Shown here: piece by piece, positions 17,402 to 24,373 of the stretch
How the letters are laid out: the number at the start of each line of letters is the position of its first letter
Numbering within the stretch: position 1 is the first letter of the stretch
Assembly (NCBI GenBank): GCA_017540605.1
Contig: JAFYAS010000009.1
Location: 1-35,566 of the forward strand
DNA: 35,566 nt
Direction: 5' to 3'
From: Lachnospiraceae bacterium
Lineage (GTDB): Bacteria > Bacillota > Clostridia > Lachnospirales > Lachnospiraceae
Notes under the pieces: generated by a model
Seen by the model: the letters and a program-made list of their open reading frames with translations, nothing else
The model's database searches: none
What the model was told of the DNA's origin: nothing
Position numbers and translations under genes: made by a program

Positions 17402-17409
17402 TCTTTCAA

Positions 17410-17463
17410 CCGAAAAGGGAAATAGTTTTTGTCTATTTTGTTGAAAAAAATAGTCCTTTTCGG
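17410..17463. repeat. Spaced inverted repeat upstream of the glgC -10 box
   Basis: Perfect 9-bp arms CCGAAAAGG (17410-17418) and CCTTTTCGG (17455-17463), with AT-rich DNA between and a nested AATAG/CTATT pair. The near arm overlaps the -35 region of glgC. It could be an operator with looping or a transcript hairpin. Confidence 0.4.
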
Positions 17464-17480
17464 GAATTTTTATAAAAAAT

Positions 17481-17518
17481 AACAAGAGAAGGCATCAACA
17501 ATGATACCTTCTCTTGTT
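17481..17518 (-). terminator. Rho-independent terminator of the agr-ABC operon
   Basis: Arms of about 16 bp (AACAAGAGAAGG paired with CCTTCTCTTGTT, extended with one G-T pair) are followed on the minus strand by TTATTTTTTAT. It lies 24 nt after the agrB stop. Confidence 0.85.
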
Positions 17519-17541
17519 GTATGTTTGTGAATATAACTATA

Positions 17542-18135
17542 TTATTCCGGATCACATTTACTATTTTGATACACAATCACTCCAAGAACCTCACTAACCG
17601 CTGCCACAAATGTGCCGGTAGTGATTATAGCGCAATATATATACCGGTCAAAATATGCCAACACAATGTTGCTTATGATAAGCATTACAATTGATATATA
17701 ACACTTTTTTCTCAGACTGTTCTTCTGATTGTCTGACAGTCTCTTATTCGGACAATCCACCGGAGCAAGAGATACGATCACGATTATCGAAAACACAAAC
17801 AAGACTAACCATATTATTCTTGACACCCTGCCGGCTATCAAGGGAACAATTCCTGTAATCACCATTACTATACCATAGGAGATGCAGTAACACATTCTTT
17901 TTGTCGGTGCATGAACTCCTCCTCCAAAACTGCGAAGTGGTGCCATGGTCATATAAAGGATGAGACCATAAAGCACATCTTTAAAGAACACTCCGCATAC
18001 CACAAAGAACAAGAAATAGATCACATTCTCAAGGAAATATTCAAAGAGGTAGTTGTAGATAGCAACTTCTTCCTGTTTTATAGCTCCAACATCAAACATA
18101 ATAATAGCAAATTTATTGGCAGATTTAGATATCAT
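17542..18135 (-). CDS. agrB: AgrB-family cysteine endopeptidase (autoinducer processing/export)
   Basis: 197 residues, polytopic, with about five or six hydrophobic segments. The family core is present: P-L-R-S-F-G-G-G-V-H-A-P-T-K-R-M-C, which places His75 and Cys82 seven residues apart, as in the catalytic His/Cys pair of staphylococcal AgrB. AgrB cleaves AgrD and forms the thiolactone of the cyclic signalling peptide at the membrane. The ATG overlaps the TAA of the ABC ATPase gene by one base, so it is translationally tied to the transporter genes rather than sitting next to agrD as usual. Last gene of the operon. Confidence 0.9.
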   Translation of the reverse strand: MISKSANKFAIIMFDVGAIKQEEVAIYNYLFEYFLENVIYFLFFVVCGVFFKDVLYGLILYMTMAPLRSFGGGVHAPTKRMCYCISYGIVMVITGIVPLIAGRVSRIIWLVLFVFSIIVIVSLAPVDCPNKRLSDNQKNSLRKKCYISIVMLIISNIVLAYFDRYIYCAIITTGTFVAAVSEVLGVIVYQNSKCDPE

Positions 18136-18815
18136 TATGAATCAACAACCTCCCCATCCTTAAGTTCAATCACCCTGTCACAAGACTCTGCCACATCCTT
18201 ATCGTGAGTAACGATAACGACAGTCCTACCCATTTCATTTAGCTTCTTAAAGAGCTTCATCACCTCTTTCGCATTCTCTGAATCCAATGCTCCGGTGGGT
18301 TCATCTGCAAGTATCACAGACGGATCATTGACTATGGCTCTTGCTATTGCTACCCTCTGCTTTTGCCCGCCCGAAAGCTCTGATACCTTTTTCTTTTTTA
18401 ACTCAGTCATATCAACAGCTTCAAGGGCTTCCAAAGCTATCCTCTTTCTTTCCTTCTTTGGTTTCTTGTTTTTACCCACAGCAAAGTCAAGGGGAAGCAT
18501 CACATTCTCAAAGGCTGAAAAGTCCTCTATCAATGCATAGTCCTGCATCACCATACCCACCTTCTCATTTCGAAGAGCTGCCATCTTCCCTTCAGAAAGC
18601 TTCTTTACTGATATGTCATCGAGCTTGTATTCCCCATCCTCGTAGGTATCTATCATGGCTATGATATGAAGAAGTGTTGACTTACCTGCCCCGGACTTTC
18701 CGGTAATAGCCACAAGCTCACCATCCTCTATCTTTAGGCTTACATTCTTTAATGCGGTGAATTCATTGACTTTCTTTTGATTATATACCTTTGTTACTTC
18801 ATTTAAGGTTATCAT
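18135..18815 (-). CDS. ABC transporter ATP-binding protein (MacB/LolD type)
   Basis: 226 residues. A complete nucleotide-binding domain: Walker A G-K-S-G-A-G-K-S-T, Q-loop V-M-Q-D-Y-A-L-I, signature L-S-G-G-Q-K-Q-R, Walker B V-I-L-A-D-E-P-T-G-A-L-D and the H-loop V-T-H-D. This pattern and length belong to the MacB/LolD/FtsE-like group that pairs with FtsX-type permeases, here presumably the two products of 20147-22575. It energises a mechanotransmission-type machine for peptide export, extraction from the membrane, or self-protection (inference from the family). The start has GGAAGTAGC-like weak pairing and follows the lipoprotein stop by 3 nt. Confidence 0.93.
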   Translation of the reverse strand: MITLNEVTKVYNQKKVNEFTALKNVSLKIEDGELVAITGKSGAGKSTLLHIIAMIDTYEDGEYKLDDISVKKLSEGKMAALRNEKVGMVMQDYALIEDFSAFENVMLPLDFAVGKNKKPKKERKRIALEALEAVDMTELKKKKVSELSGGQKQRVAIARAIVNDPSVILADEPTGALDSENAKEVMKLFKKLNEMGRTVVIVTHDKDVAESCDRVIELKDGEVVDS

Positions 18816-18818
18816 AAG

Positions 18819-20141
18819 CTACTTCCTTTCCGAAATATACTTTTCAATCCGATCATTGATAATAGTAACTGTTTCATCAAGTGTACGCTCTTTTTGAAAA
18901 TATTTTCTTGCCTCTTCATTAATGATATCCGAGAGGCTGTGTTCCCATTCACATATCCTATGTGTATTGTTTAATATTTCTATAAAGGCATCAATATCAT
19001 CATCTGATAACGGTCCCTGAACATATCCCAAATCCGAATCATCATCAGCATATTCAACGGAAATCGGAGATACTGTATTTCCCTCTTTGTCAATATAGGT
19101 CTTTTGAGCCTTCATCGCTTCTATGTACATATCGAAACAATCTTTCCTTGTAGGAGCAAATGTGTAAAAAGGGTACATAACTTTATATTGGTGATCCTTT
19201 GACATAATGATCTTAAGATAATTCCATGCTGCATCTTTGTGTGTCGATGATGATGACATTCCATATTGCTCTTTTAGTATAAATTGCGATCCTTGTCTAT
19301 CCTTGCAGGGATAACCTATGGGCACAGTCTCCACCTTCAACCTTCCCCGAAGAGCAGCTATATCCGGAGCTCCTGCACAAACCAGATTATCAAAGCACAA
19401 CCGTCCGGAAGAAAACAGATCGCTCTTTCTCTCTCCGGGATTCTTTTCTCCCATATCATCAAGTCCTCGATCTGACAGCTCAAGTATCTTTTTGAATTCA
19501 TCATTGTCAAATGATGCTCTTCCATTTTTCCAATCAATATAATCGTCAATGGATGAATAAGTGAAAAGCCCTAATATATTAGTTTTGGAATTACCGGGTA
19601 TTATTTGAACATCATTACCTTTTGATTCTACATATGCGGACATTTCTGAAACGGTCCATCCTTTTTTGTCTCCTATATCCTTTTTTGAAGCCACAAGCGT
19701 GTTTATACCAAAGCTCGAAGCTGTGTAGTAAATTCTACCATCTGCTTTTATGGCATTGATCACAGGATCGATCAGATCATTCTCCGATATATCGGGATCC
19801 TTGTCGAAATACGGTTTAAGATCTTCAAAAAGCCCCAAGCTTATATATTCTCTTGCCGGAAGATTCCCCATATCTATGATATCAGGAGCCTTTCCCGTAG
19901 AAAGCTCTACAAGGAACCTTTTGTATTCATCTTCTGAATTGTATTCACGAATCTCAATCCTATAATCCGGATTTTCTTCTTCAAATCTTTTACGCGCATC
20001 ATCAAAGCCTTCCCTGTTCTCAACAAGAAATGTTCCTATCGTTATCGGTATACGTTTATCCTCAGAACCTTCTTCTCTTTTCTCACATCCAATTAATGTA
20101 AGCATAAGAAAGACTATAATAGTTATGTTTTTAATCTTCAT
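18819..20141 (-). CDS. Solute-binding lipoprotein (family 1 extracellular SBP)
   Basis: 440 residues. Lipobox L-T-L-I-G-C with Cys19 as the predicted lipidated residue, so it is anchored outside the membrane. The body has the family 1 (maltose/sugar-binding) layout: F-E-E-E-N-P-D-Y near 50-57, L-S-T-G-K-A-P-D-I-I-D-M, Y-Y-T-A-S-S-F-G-I-N-T-L-V, and a late D-A-A-W-N-Y-L-K-I-I-M-S. Such proteins normally feed importers with MalF/MalG-type permeases, none of which is present here. It sits between FtsX-type permease genes and their ATPase with 3-5 nt gaps, so it is cotranscribed with them. Its role in this setting is unknown; it may bind a peptide or sugar ligand for the system. Confidence 0.85.
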   Translation of the reverse strand: MKIKNITIIVFLMLTLIGCEKREEGSEDKRIPITIGTFLVENREGFDDARKRFEEENPDYRIEIREYNSEDEYKRFLVELSTGKAPDIIDMGNLPAREYISLGLFEDLKPYFDKDPDISENDLIDPVINAIKADGRIYYTASSFGINTLVASKKDIGDKKGWTVSEMSAYVESKGNDVQIIPGNSKTNILGLFTYSSIDDYIDWKNGRASFDNDEFKKILELSDRGLDDMGEKNPGERKSDLFSSGRLCFDNLVCAGAPDIAALRGRLKVETVPIGYPCKDRQGSQFILKEQYGMSSSSTHKDAAWNYLKIIMSKDHQYKVMYPFYTFAPTRKDCFDMYIEAMKAQKTYIDKEGNTVSPISVEYADDDSDLGYVQGPLSDDDIDAFIEILNNTHRICEWEHSLSDIINEEARKYFQKERTLDETVTIINDRIEKYISERK

Positions 20142-20146
20142 AAGCT

Positions 20147-21391
20147 TTATTCCTTATTCTGTAGAAGCAATTCTCTCGGAGGCTCCCTATTTAGCATGAT
20201 TATCGGTACTATGGCTGCGATCAGACAATAAAACAAACCAATGATCACAACGGCCGTTACCTCATATCCGGTCACCTCCATCGCAGTTCCGACAAGCTTA
20301 TTCTTCTCTTCGATCAATGCAAGTATAAATGCTATTAAGGATGAAAATACAGCTACTACAAAAGAGTTCATCACATTTAACAGGATCATCTTTTTCACAG
20401 ACATACCGCACATACTAAATATGGCATATCGTGAAAGCATTCTTTTCAAGAAGATAATACTCCCTGAAATAGTACTGATAAAAGTCATTGTTAAAAGGAG
20501 TATCACAAGAGGGATATACAGCTTAACTTTGTCGAGCAAAACCTTTTTGGTCTCTTCTCTTATCTTTGATATATCCTCCATCCCCGAATATTCGCCATAT
20601 TCCCTTAGAATCTTTTTATTAGCATCCACCTCATCATCTGTTATATCATTGTCAAACCTTATAAGGACATCTCCGTCTATGATACTTTGTATTCCCTTTC
20701 CTTCCGGAAGTAGCTCATTACCTGCTTTTATTTCATCCTGATTCATGATGATTGTAAATGTATATTCATCCAACACTCCCAGCTCATGAAACATTTTTCT
20801 GTAATCATCATAGATAAACCTTCCCCCCATGGTATGTCCCCAGATGGTAGCATCTTTTTTTAAGGTTCCTACTATCTCAAGCTTGAACTCTTCATCTGTC
20901 AGGGAATAAGCTGTCAGGATTGTTCCCGGAGCAAGACTCATCACATTTGAGGATACCACCACATGATAGACCGGATTGTTTTTATCAAAGGAATACTCAG
21001 AGAGCCATTTTCCTGATTTAAGCTCCGGCTTGTAATGATCGATAGCCTCTTTGTCATAGCTTAGAAAAAATGGATCATAAGTTGCAAAACCATCTGAGAG
21101 ATGTAATGTTGCCATATGGTTAGCTATTACATGACATTTGGTAAGCTTAGATTCAATTTCTTCTGTATATTGAAAAGGAACATGTTTTTCAGAAAAAGTA
21201 TCCACCTCCATATACAACCCTTCTGAATTCAGATAATCCCTAAAACTGATATAGTCACGGATATAGTAGGTTCCCATGGATACAGTTGCGATAATAATGA
21301 GCTGTGCCAATACAAGCTGTAAAAGAACCATCATATTCATAGCGAAATTCTTCTCATAATGGTAACCGATATACTTAAACATCATCCCCAC
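20147..21391 (-). CDS. FtsX/MacB-type ABC permease, second subunit
   Basis: 414 residues. One N-terminal membrane helix (about 15-37), a large extracytoplasmic domain (about 40-280) and three C-terminal helices (about 290-315, 335-360 and 375-400), the topology of FtsX/MacB permeases. The region after the second helix contains F-L-K-R-M-L-S-R-Y-A-I-F-S-M-C-G-M-S, the typical coupling segment preceding the third helix. It overlaps the upstream permease gene by 10 nt, which implies that the two are made together and form a heterodimer. The ATPase at 18135-18815 is the likely motor. Confidence 0.85.
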   Translation of the reverse strand: MGMMFKYIGYHYEKNFAMNMMVLLQLVLAQLIIIATVSMGTYYIRDYISFRDYLNSEGLYMEVDTFSEKHVPFQYTEEIESKLTKCHVIANHMATLHLSDGFATYDPFFLSYDKEAIDHYKPELKSGKWLSEYSFDKNNPVYHVVVSSNVMSLAPGTILTAYSLTDEEFKLEIVGTLKKDATIWGHTMGGRFIYDDYRKMFHELGVLDEYTFTIIMNQDEIKAGNELLPEGKGIQSIIDGDVLIRFDNDITDDEVDANKKILREYGEYSGMEDISKIREETKKVLLDKVKLYIPLVILLLTMTFISTISGSIIFLKRMLSRYAIFSMCGMSVKKMILLNVMNSFVVAVFSSLIAFILALIEEKNKLVGTAMEVTGYEVTAVVIIGLFYCLIAAIVPIIMLNREPPRELLLQNKE

Positions 21392-22575
21392 CCCGCCTTC
21401 TTAAATTCTCTCAGATTTGAGATGTATCCAAAAACAATGACAAGTAGAGTGAAAGATAAAAATATCGTTATATAAACTACTGGTGAAAAAAGTGTTGAGC
21501 AATAGGGTAATAGAGTTTCGAGTTTCGGCAACACCAGTTTAACAAATATAATCAGGCTTACACAGTAGACAATAGAAGTAATCAAGATATATCCTGACAG
21601 ATAGATCATTGACATATTCCTTTTATTTACACCTGCGAGCATATATGACCTTGTTATCTTTTTCCTTTTTTCAACAAAGTATGAAAGTAATAGGACAAGA
21701 TTCACTACACTCAACAAAACTATAGCGATGGCAACCGCAAAGACCGTTGAGTACATTGTTCTTTTAGCTTTTTTCACAGAATCGCTTCTAAGAACAATCT
21801 TATCGCCGAATTTATCCGTGAAAATGTTATACAGATGTCCGAATGACGCCTCACTGATATATTCATTAAATGTGATCACAATGGAATCCATCTTAAAATC
21901 ATCATCGAGAGAACTGTATGGTACTATAGGATTAACTGAGTAGGTTTGCCAACCTCCGATATGGTAATAATTATTTCCTACAATCACAACTCCGGTGGGA
22001 TAAGCATCCCAGGTTGGCATAGTAAACCCAGGAGGGATATCCATCTTATTATGATCCCATACCAATGCAGCATTCCATCCTTTTGCCTCTTGTTCATCTG
22101 TCCATCCATCAGTATGTGATCCAAAAAATCCTCCCTCTATCAGATTCCTAAAAAACTCCTTCGGAGCTTTGATTCCTTCCTTGTCAAGTTCGATCTTAAA
22201 CTCAAAATCCATCGGGATCTCATAGTGCCAATCAACCTTCTCACTTCCCATGGTGACAATGCCTATAGTGTTTCCACATTCTTTAAGCGTATCAATGTTT
22301 TTTATGATTTTATCCAAACACTCATCCATATCAGCTTTTGTCACATAATCATCCTCACTATTTTTAAACTTACATGAAAATTCATAGGGTGAATCCTGAA
22401 TATCAGCAAAAGTAGTATGACCTTCACGTATCTGTCTGGCCATTTCATACTGAGCCATGATTGCAAAAGAAAAATGAATAACGAACACAGATATTGATGT
22501 TAGAACAATAGTAATGATTGCTATTAATGTATTATCCCGAAAGAAAGTCCGTATTTCCCTAAATACATACTTCAT
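21382..22575 (-). CDS. FtsX/MacB-type ABC permease, first subunit
   Basis: 397 residues. N-terminal helix (about 14-38), an extracytoplasmic domain of about 230 residues rich in aromatic residues and Gly (for example Y-Y-H-I-G-G-W-Q-T-Y), and three C-terminal helices (about 275-298, 318-342 and 358-382). The coupling segment R-S-Y-M-L-A-G-V-N-K-R-N-M follows the second helix. The end resembles an FtsX permease. It is preceded by 103 nt containing the hairpin at 22636-22664, and overlaps the next permease gene. Likely a partner of that protein; the periplasmic-like domains differ, so an asymmetric dimer is probable. Confidence 0.85.
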   Translation of the reverse strand: MKYVFREIRTFFRDNTLIAIITIVLTSISVFVIHFSFAIMAQYEMARQIREGHTTFADIQDSPYEFSCKFKNSEDDYVTKADMDECLDKIIKNIDTLKECGNTIGIVTMGSEKVDWHYEIPMDFEFKIELDKEGIKAPKEFFRNLIEGGFFGSHTDGWTDEQEAKGWNAALVWDHNKMDIPPGFTMPTWDAYPTGVVIVGNNYYHIGGWQTYSVNPIVPYSSLDDDFKMDSIVITFNEYISEASFGHLYNIFTDKFGDKIVLRSDSVKKAKRTMYSTVFAVAIAIVLLSVVNLVLLLSYFVEKRKKITRSYMLAGVNKRNMSMIYLSGYILITSIVYCVSLIIFVKLVLPKLETLLPYCSTLFSPVVYITIFLSFTLLVIVFGYISNLREFKKAGWG

Positions 22576-22635
22576 ATTAAAACCTCAGACGATCATGTAT
22601 ATAAAATAATCCTAGTACGATCAACTTATCCAAAG

Positions 22636-22664
22636 TATTCCCTTGCCGAAAGGGCAAGGGAATA
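22636..22664 (-). terminator. Intra-operon hairpin after the small secreted protein gene
   Basis: Perfect 12-bp stem (arms TATTCCCTTGCC and GGCAAGGGAATA, 5-nt loop) 15 nt after the stop codon of the 137-residue secreted protein gene. No T run follows, so it looks like a partial terminator or an mRNA-processing/stability stem separating the effector gene from the ABC genes. Confidence 0.5.
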
Positions 22665-22678
22665 TGTTATAAAAAAAC

Positions 22679-23092
22679 TTAGTATGGATTAGGAAGTGAT
22701 CCGTATTTTGTTTCGCTGTATCCGGAATATATTTGGGTGCTACTTCCCCAATAGTGAAGATATGCATCCGTATCCTCTATAATGTCAGAGGTTTGCCCAT
22801 AGCTGCAACTTTTTGAATGGGTTCTCAAAACAGTTGATGAACCATATGATGTGCCTCTTCTCAACTTGGTGGTCATTGTGGCTGAATGATTGGTATTTAG
22901 GTTCCTTCCGGTAACATGTAATTCATAATCACCGGCAGTACCAAATGTTGCCAAAGTCAGACTTTGATATGCTCCGGATATGATCTTCACCTTGGCAGAA
23001 GCTCCAAGTCCCATAACAACTGCAATTATAGCAAAAGCAAATGCAAATGACAAACACGATTTAAATGCCAATCTCTTAAATGAACTAGACAT
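22679..23092 (-). CDS. Small secreted protein of the agr cassette, candidate bacteriocin-like effector
   Basis: 137 residues. A typical signal peptide (K-R-L-A-F-K-S then a hydrophobic run ending at G-L-G-A-S-A, about residue 33) leaves a mature protein of about 104 residues, rich in S, T, G and Y and predicted beta. It has a single cysteine (S-C-S-Y-G) and ends in L-P-N-P-Y. It resembles lactococcin 972-type proteins only loosely (an H-S-A-T stretch, aromatic C-terminal half, adjacent ABC genes); I would not assign that family. The frame is open to 23155, but GGAGGAAAC lies before the ATG at 23092. It stands 74 nt after agrD in the same operon, so it should be expressed with the signal peptide. 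Confidence 0.7.
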   Translation of the reverse strand: MSSSFKRLAFKSCLSFAFAFAIIAVVMGLGASAKVKIISGAYQSLTLATFGTAGDYELHVTGRNLNTNHSATMTTKLRRGTSYGSSTVLRTHSKSCSYGQTSDIIEDTDAYLHYWGSSTQIYSGYSETKYGSLPNPY

Positions 23093-23166
23093 AATGTTTC
23101 CTCCAATCCAAAACATAATCAATATCAAACTATATACTACTTTCAGGGCTTTCACCTGAATACTTT

Positions 23167-23319
23167 TTACTTTACCCTCTTTGCAAACTCAGCTAAGCCT
23201 TCAGGTTCTTTTTCCTGATACCATCCGAATTTGCATATCTCCGTAGCCATAGCTGAAGTGCATAAAGCCACAGAGCTGATAGCTGCCAACAAGAATGCAA
23301 GCTTATTACGCCATATCAT
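23167..23319 (-). CDS. agrD: AgrD-type cyclic peptide autoinducer precursor
   Basis: 50 residues from the chosen start. An amphipathic/hydrophobic leader (about 1-24, W-R-N-K-L-A-F-L-L-A-A) is followed by the signal core T-E-I-C-K-F-G-W and an acidic recognition tail Y-Q-E-K-E-P-E-G-L-A-E-F. The tail matches the P-E/E-P motif recognised by AgrB. Cys29 to Trp33 would give a five-residue thiolactone ring (C-K-F-G-W), like the clostridial AgrD cores (C-x-x-x-hydrophobic before Y-Q). The longer frame to 23412 is rejected because AAGGGAGAC stands before the ATG at 23319. First gene of the operon that ends with agrB, about 5 kb away. Confidence 0.85.
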   Translation of the reverse strand: MIWRNKLAFLLAAISSVALCTSAMATEICKFGWYQEKEPEGLAEFAKRVK

Positions 23320-23637
23320 TTCGCTGTCTCCCTTCTTTTTTATTTCAACATGTTGATAACGAAATGATACTGCTAATTTTAGTCCATGTGTCACTCGTCG
23401 CCTAAAAAGCAAAATAAATTACATCACACCCCTCTACAACAACTCATGTATATTATCTTGCAATTCAAGCATTCAATGCGCATAACCCGAAACTATATGA
23501 TATAATGAGCGAAGGTGTATTATGCTTGCATGAAATGCACTTTTGCGAAAACCACACGGTGACGAAGTCAACGTGATATAATATTTTTTCAAAAGCTTCC
23601 ACATTCATAGCCATTTTCCTGAAGGAGTGAATATATC
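23320..23637. promoter_or_regulatory. Divergent control region between agrD and agrA
   Basis: This 318-bp gene-free stretch holds two rightward extended -10 elements, both reading TGATATAAT, at 23498-23506 and 23574-23582, without clear -35 boxes. It also has a perfect palindrome with arms GCATT/AATGC at 23469-23479, another with arms TGCAT/ATGCA around GAA at 23527-23539, and an imperfect dyad with arms CACGGTGAC/GTCAACGTG around GAA at 23555-23575. The last two are centred 32 bp apart, about three helical turns, and the last overlaps the -35 zone of the proximal promoter. They are candidate sites for AgrA or another regulator. Confidence 0.5.
23411..23439 (-). promoter_or_regulatory. Possible promoter of the agrD operon
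   Basis: On the minus strand: TTGTAG (23434-23439), 17-nt spacer, TATTTT (23411-23416), leaving a leader of about 85 nt before agrD. The match is moderate. Confidence 0.3.
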
Positions 23638-24360
23638 ATGATGATCAATATTGCAATATGTGAAGACTCAAAAAATGAAGTTGATCAATTAAACAAATAC
23701 TTAATTGATTTTCAATTTCAGAATAATATTGATATAAACAAAGAGATATTTGAAACAGCTGAAAAGCTGCTTAATTCCTACCAAAAAGGAAAATATCACA
23801 TACTGTTTTTAGATATAGAACTCCCGGGAATGAACGGAATAGATCTGGCAAAAAAGATCCGACAAATTCCTGATAAGGATGTATATATCGTCTATACAAG
23901 TAATTACCCGAAATATATGAGCAACGGCTATGATGTCAAAGCATTTCATTTTCTTCAAAAACCAATTGATTATCCCAAACTCTCAGAAGTGTTAATGAAC
24001 ATCTTGAACGAATATCAGGACAACACTTCTGTCATGTCTATTCACACGGGCAGAAATTCATCTATTGTCACTAATATAAAAGACATAGTGTATATAGAAA
24101 CATCCGATGAAAGAAATCATGTCATCTTTCATCTTATTGACAAAGATGTTGATGGGATCCACCATATAAACAAATTAGAGGAATTGTTAAAGCCCCATCA
24201 TTTTCTTCTGGCAAATCGATCCACCCTTGTAAATATGAAGTACGTAACAGGCTTCAGCCAGGATAAGCTTATGCTCCGGGCAGGAATTCCGATAAATCTT
24301 GGCAGAAATTATAAAGAGCAAATCTATGATTTCTTCACAGAAGAGATCGTACAGTTATAA
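23638..24360 (+). CDS. agrA: AgrA-type LytTR response regulator
   Basis: 240 residues. Receiver domain (about 3-120) with the acidic pair E9/D10, the phosphoacceptor Asp59 in L-F-L-D-I-E-L-P-G-M-N-G and Lys107-type K-P in F-L-Q-K-P. LytTR DNA-binding domain (about 135-235) with V-Y-I-E-T-S-D-E-R-N-H, F-L-L-A-N-R-S-T-L-V-N and G-R-N-Y-K. It should be phosphorylated by the downstream AgrC and activate the agrD operon and perhaps its own gene. AAGGAG precedes the first ATG; a second ATG three bases later is also possible. Transcribed away from agrD, directly coupled to agrC. Confidence 0.92.
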   Translation: MMINIAICEDSKNEVDQLNKYLIDFQFQNNIDINKEIFETAEKLLNSYQKGKYHILFLDIELPGMNGIDLAKKIRQIPDKDVYIVYTSNYPKYMSNGYDVKAFHFLQKPIDYPKLSEVLMNILNEYQDNTSVMSIHTGRNSSIVTNIKDIVYIETSDERNHVIFHLIDKDVDGIHHINKLEELLKPHHFLLANRSTLVNMKYVTGFSQDKLMLRAGIPINLGRNYKEQIYDFFTEEIVQL

Positions 24361-24373
24361 GGAGAGCAGAAAA

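Noticed and set aside
17360-17485. N-terminal extension of GlgC
   Set aside because: The stretch contains the promoter and inverted repeat, and the ribosome binding site supports the start at 17359.
20241-20741. 166-codon plus-strand frame
   Set aside because: Antisense to the well-supported FtsX-type permease; composition is that of a shadow frame.
22679-23092. Firm assignment of the small secreted protein to the lactococcin 972 family
   Set aside because: Only a short H-S-A-T resemblance and general context; length and cysteine content differ and no search was possible.
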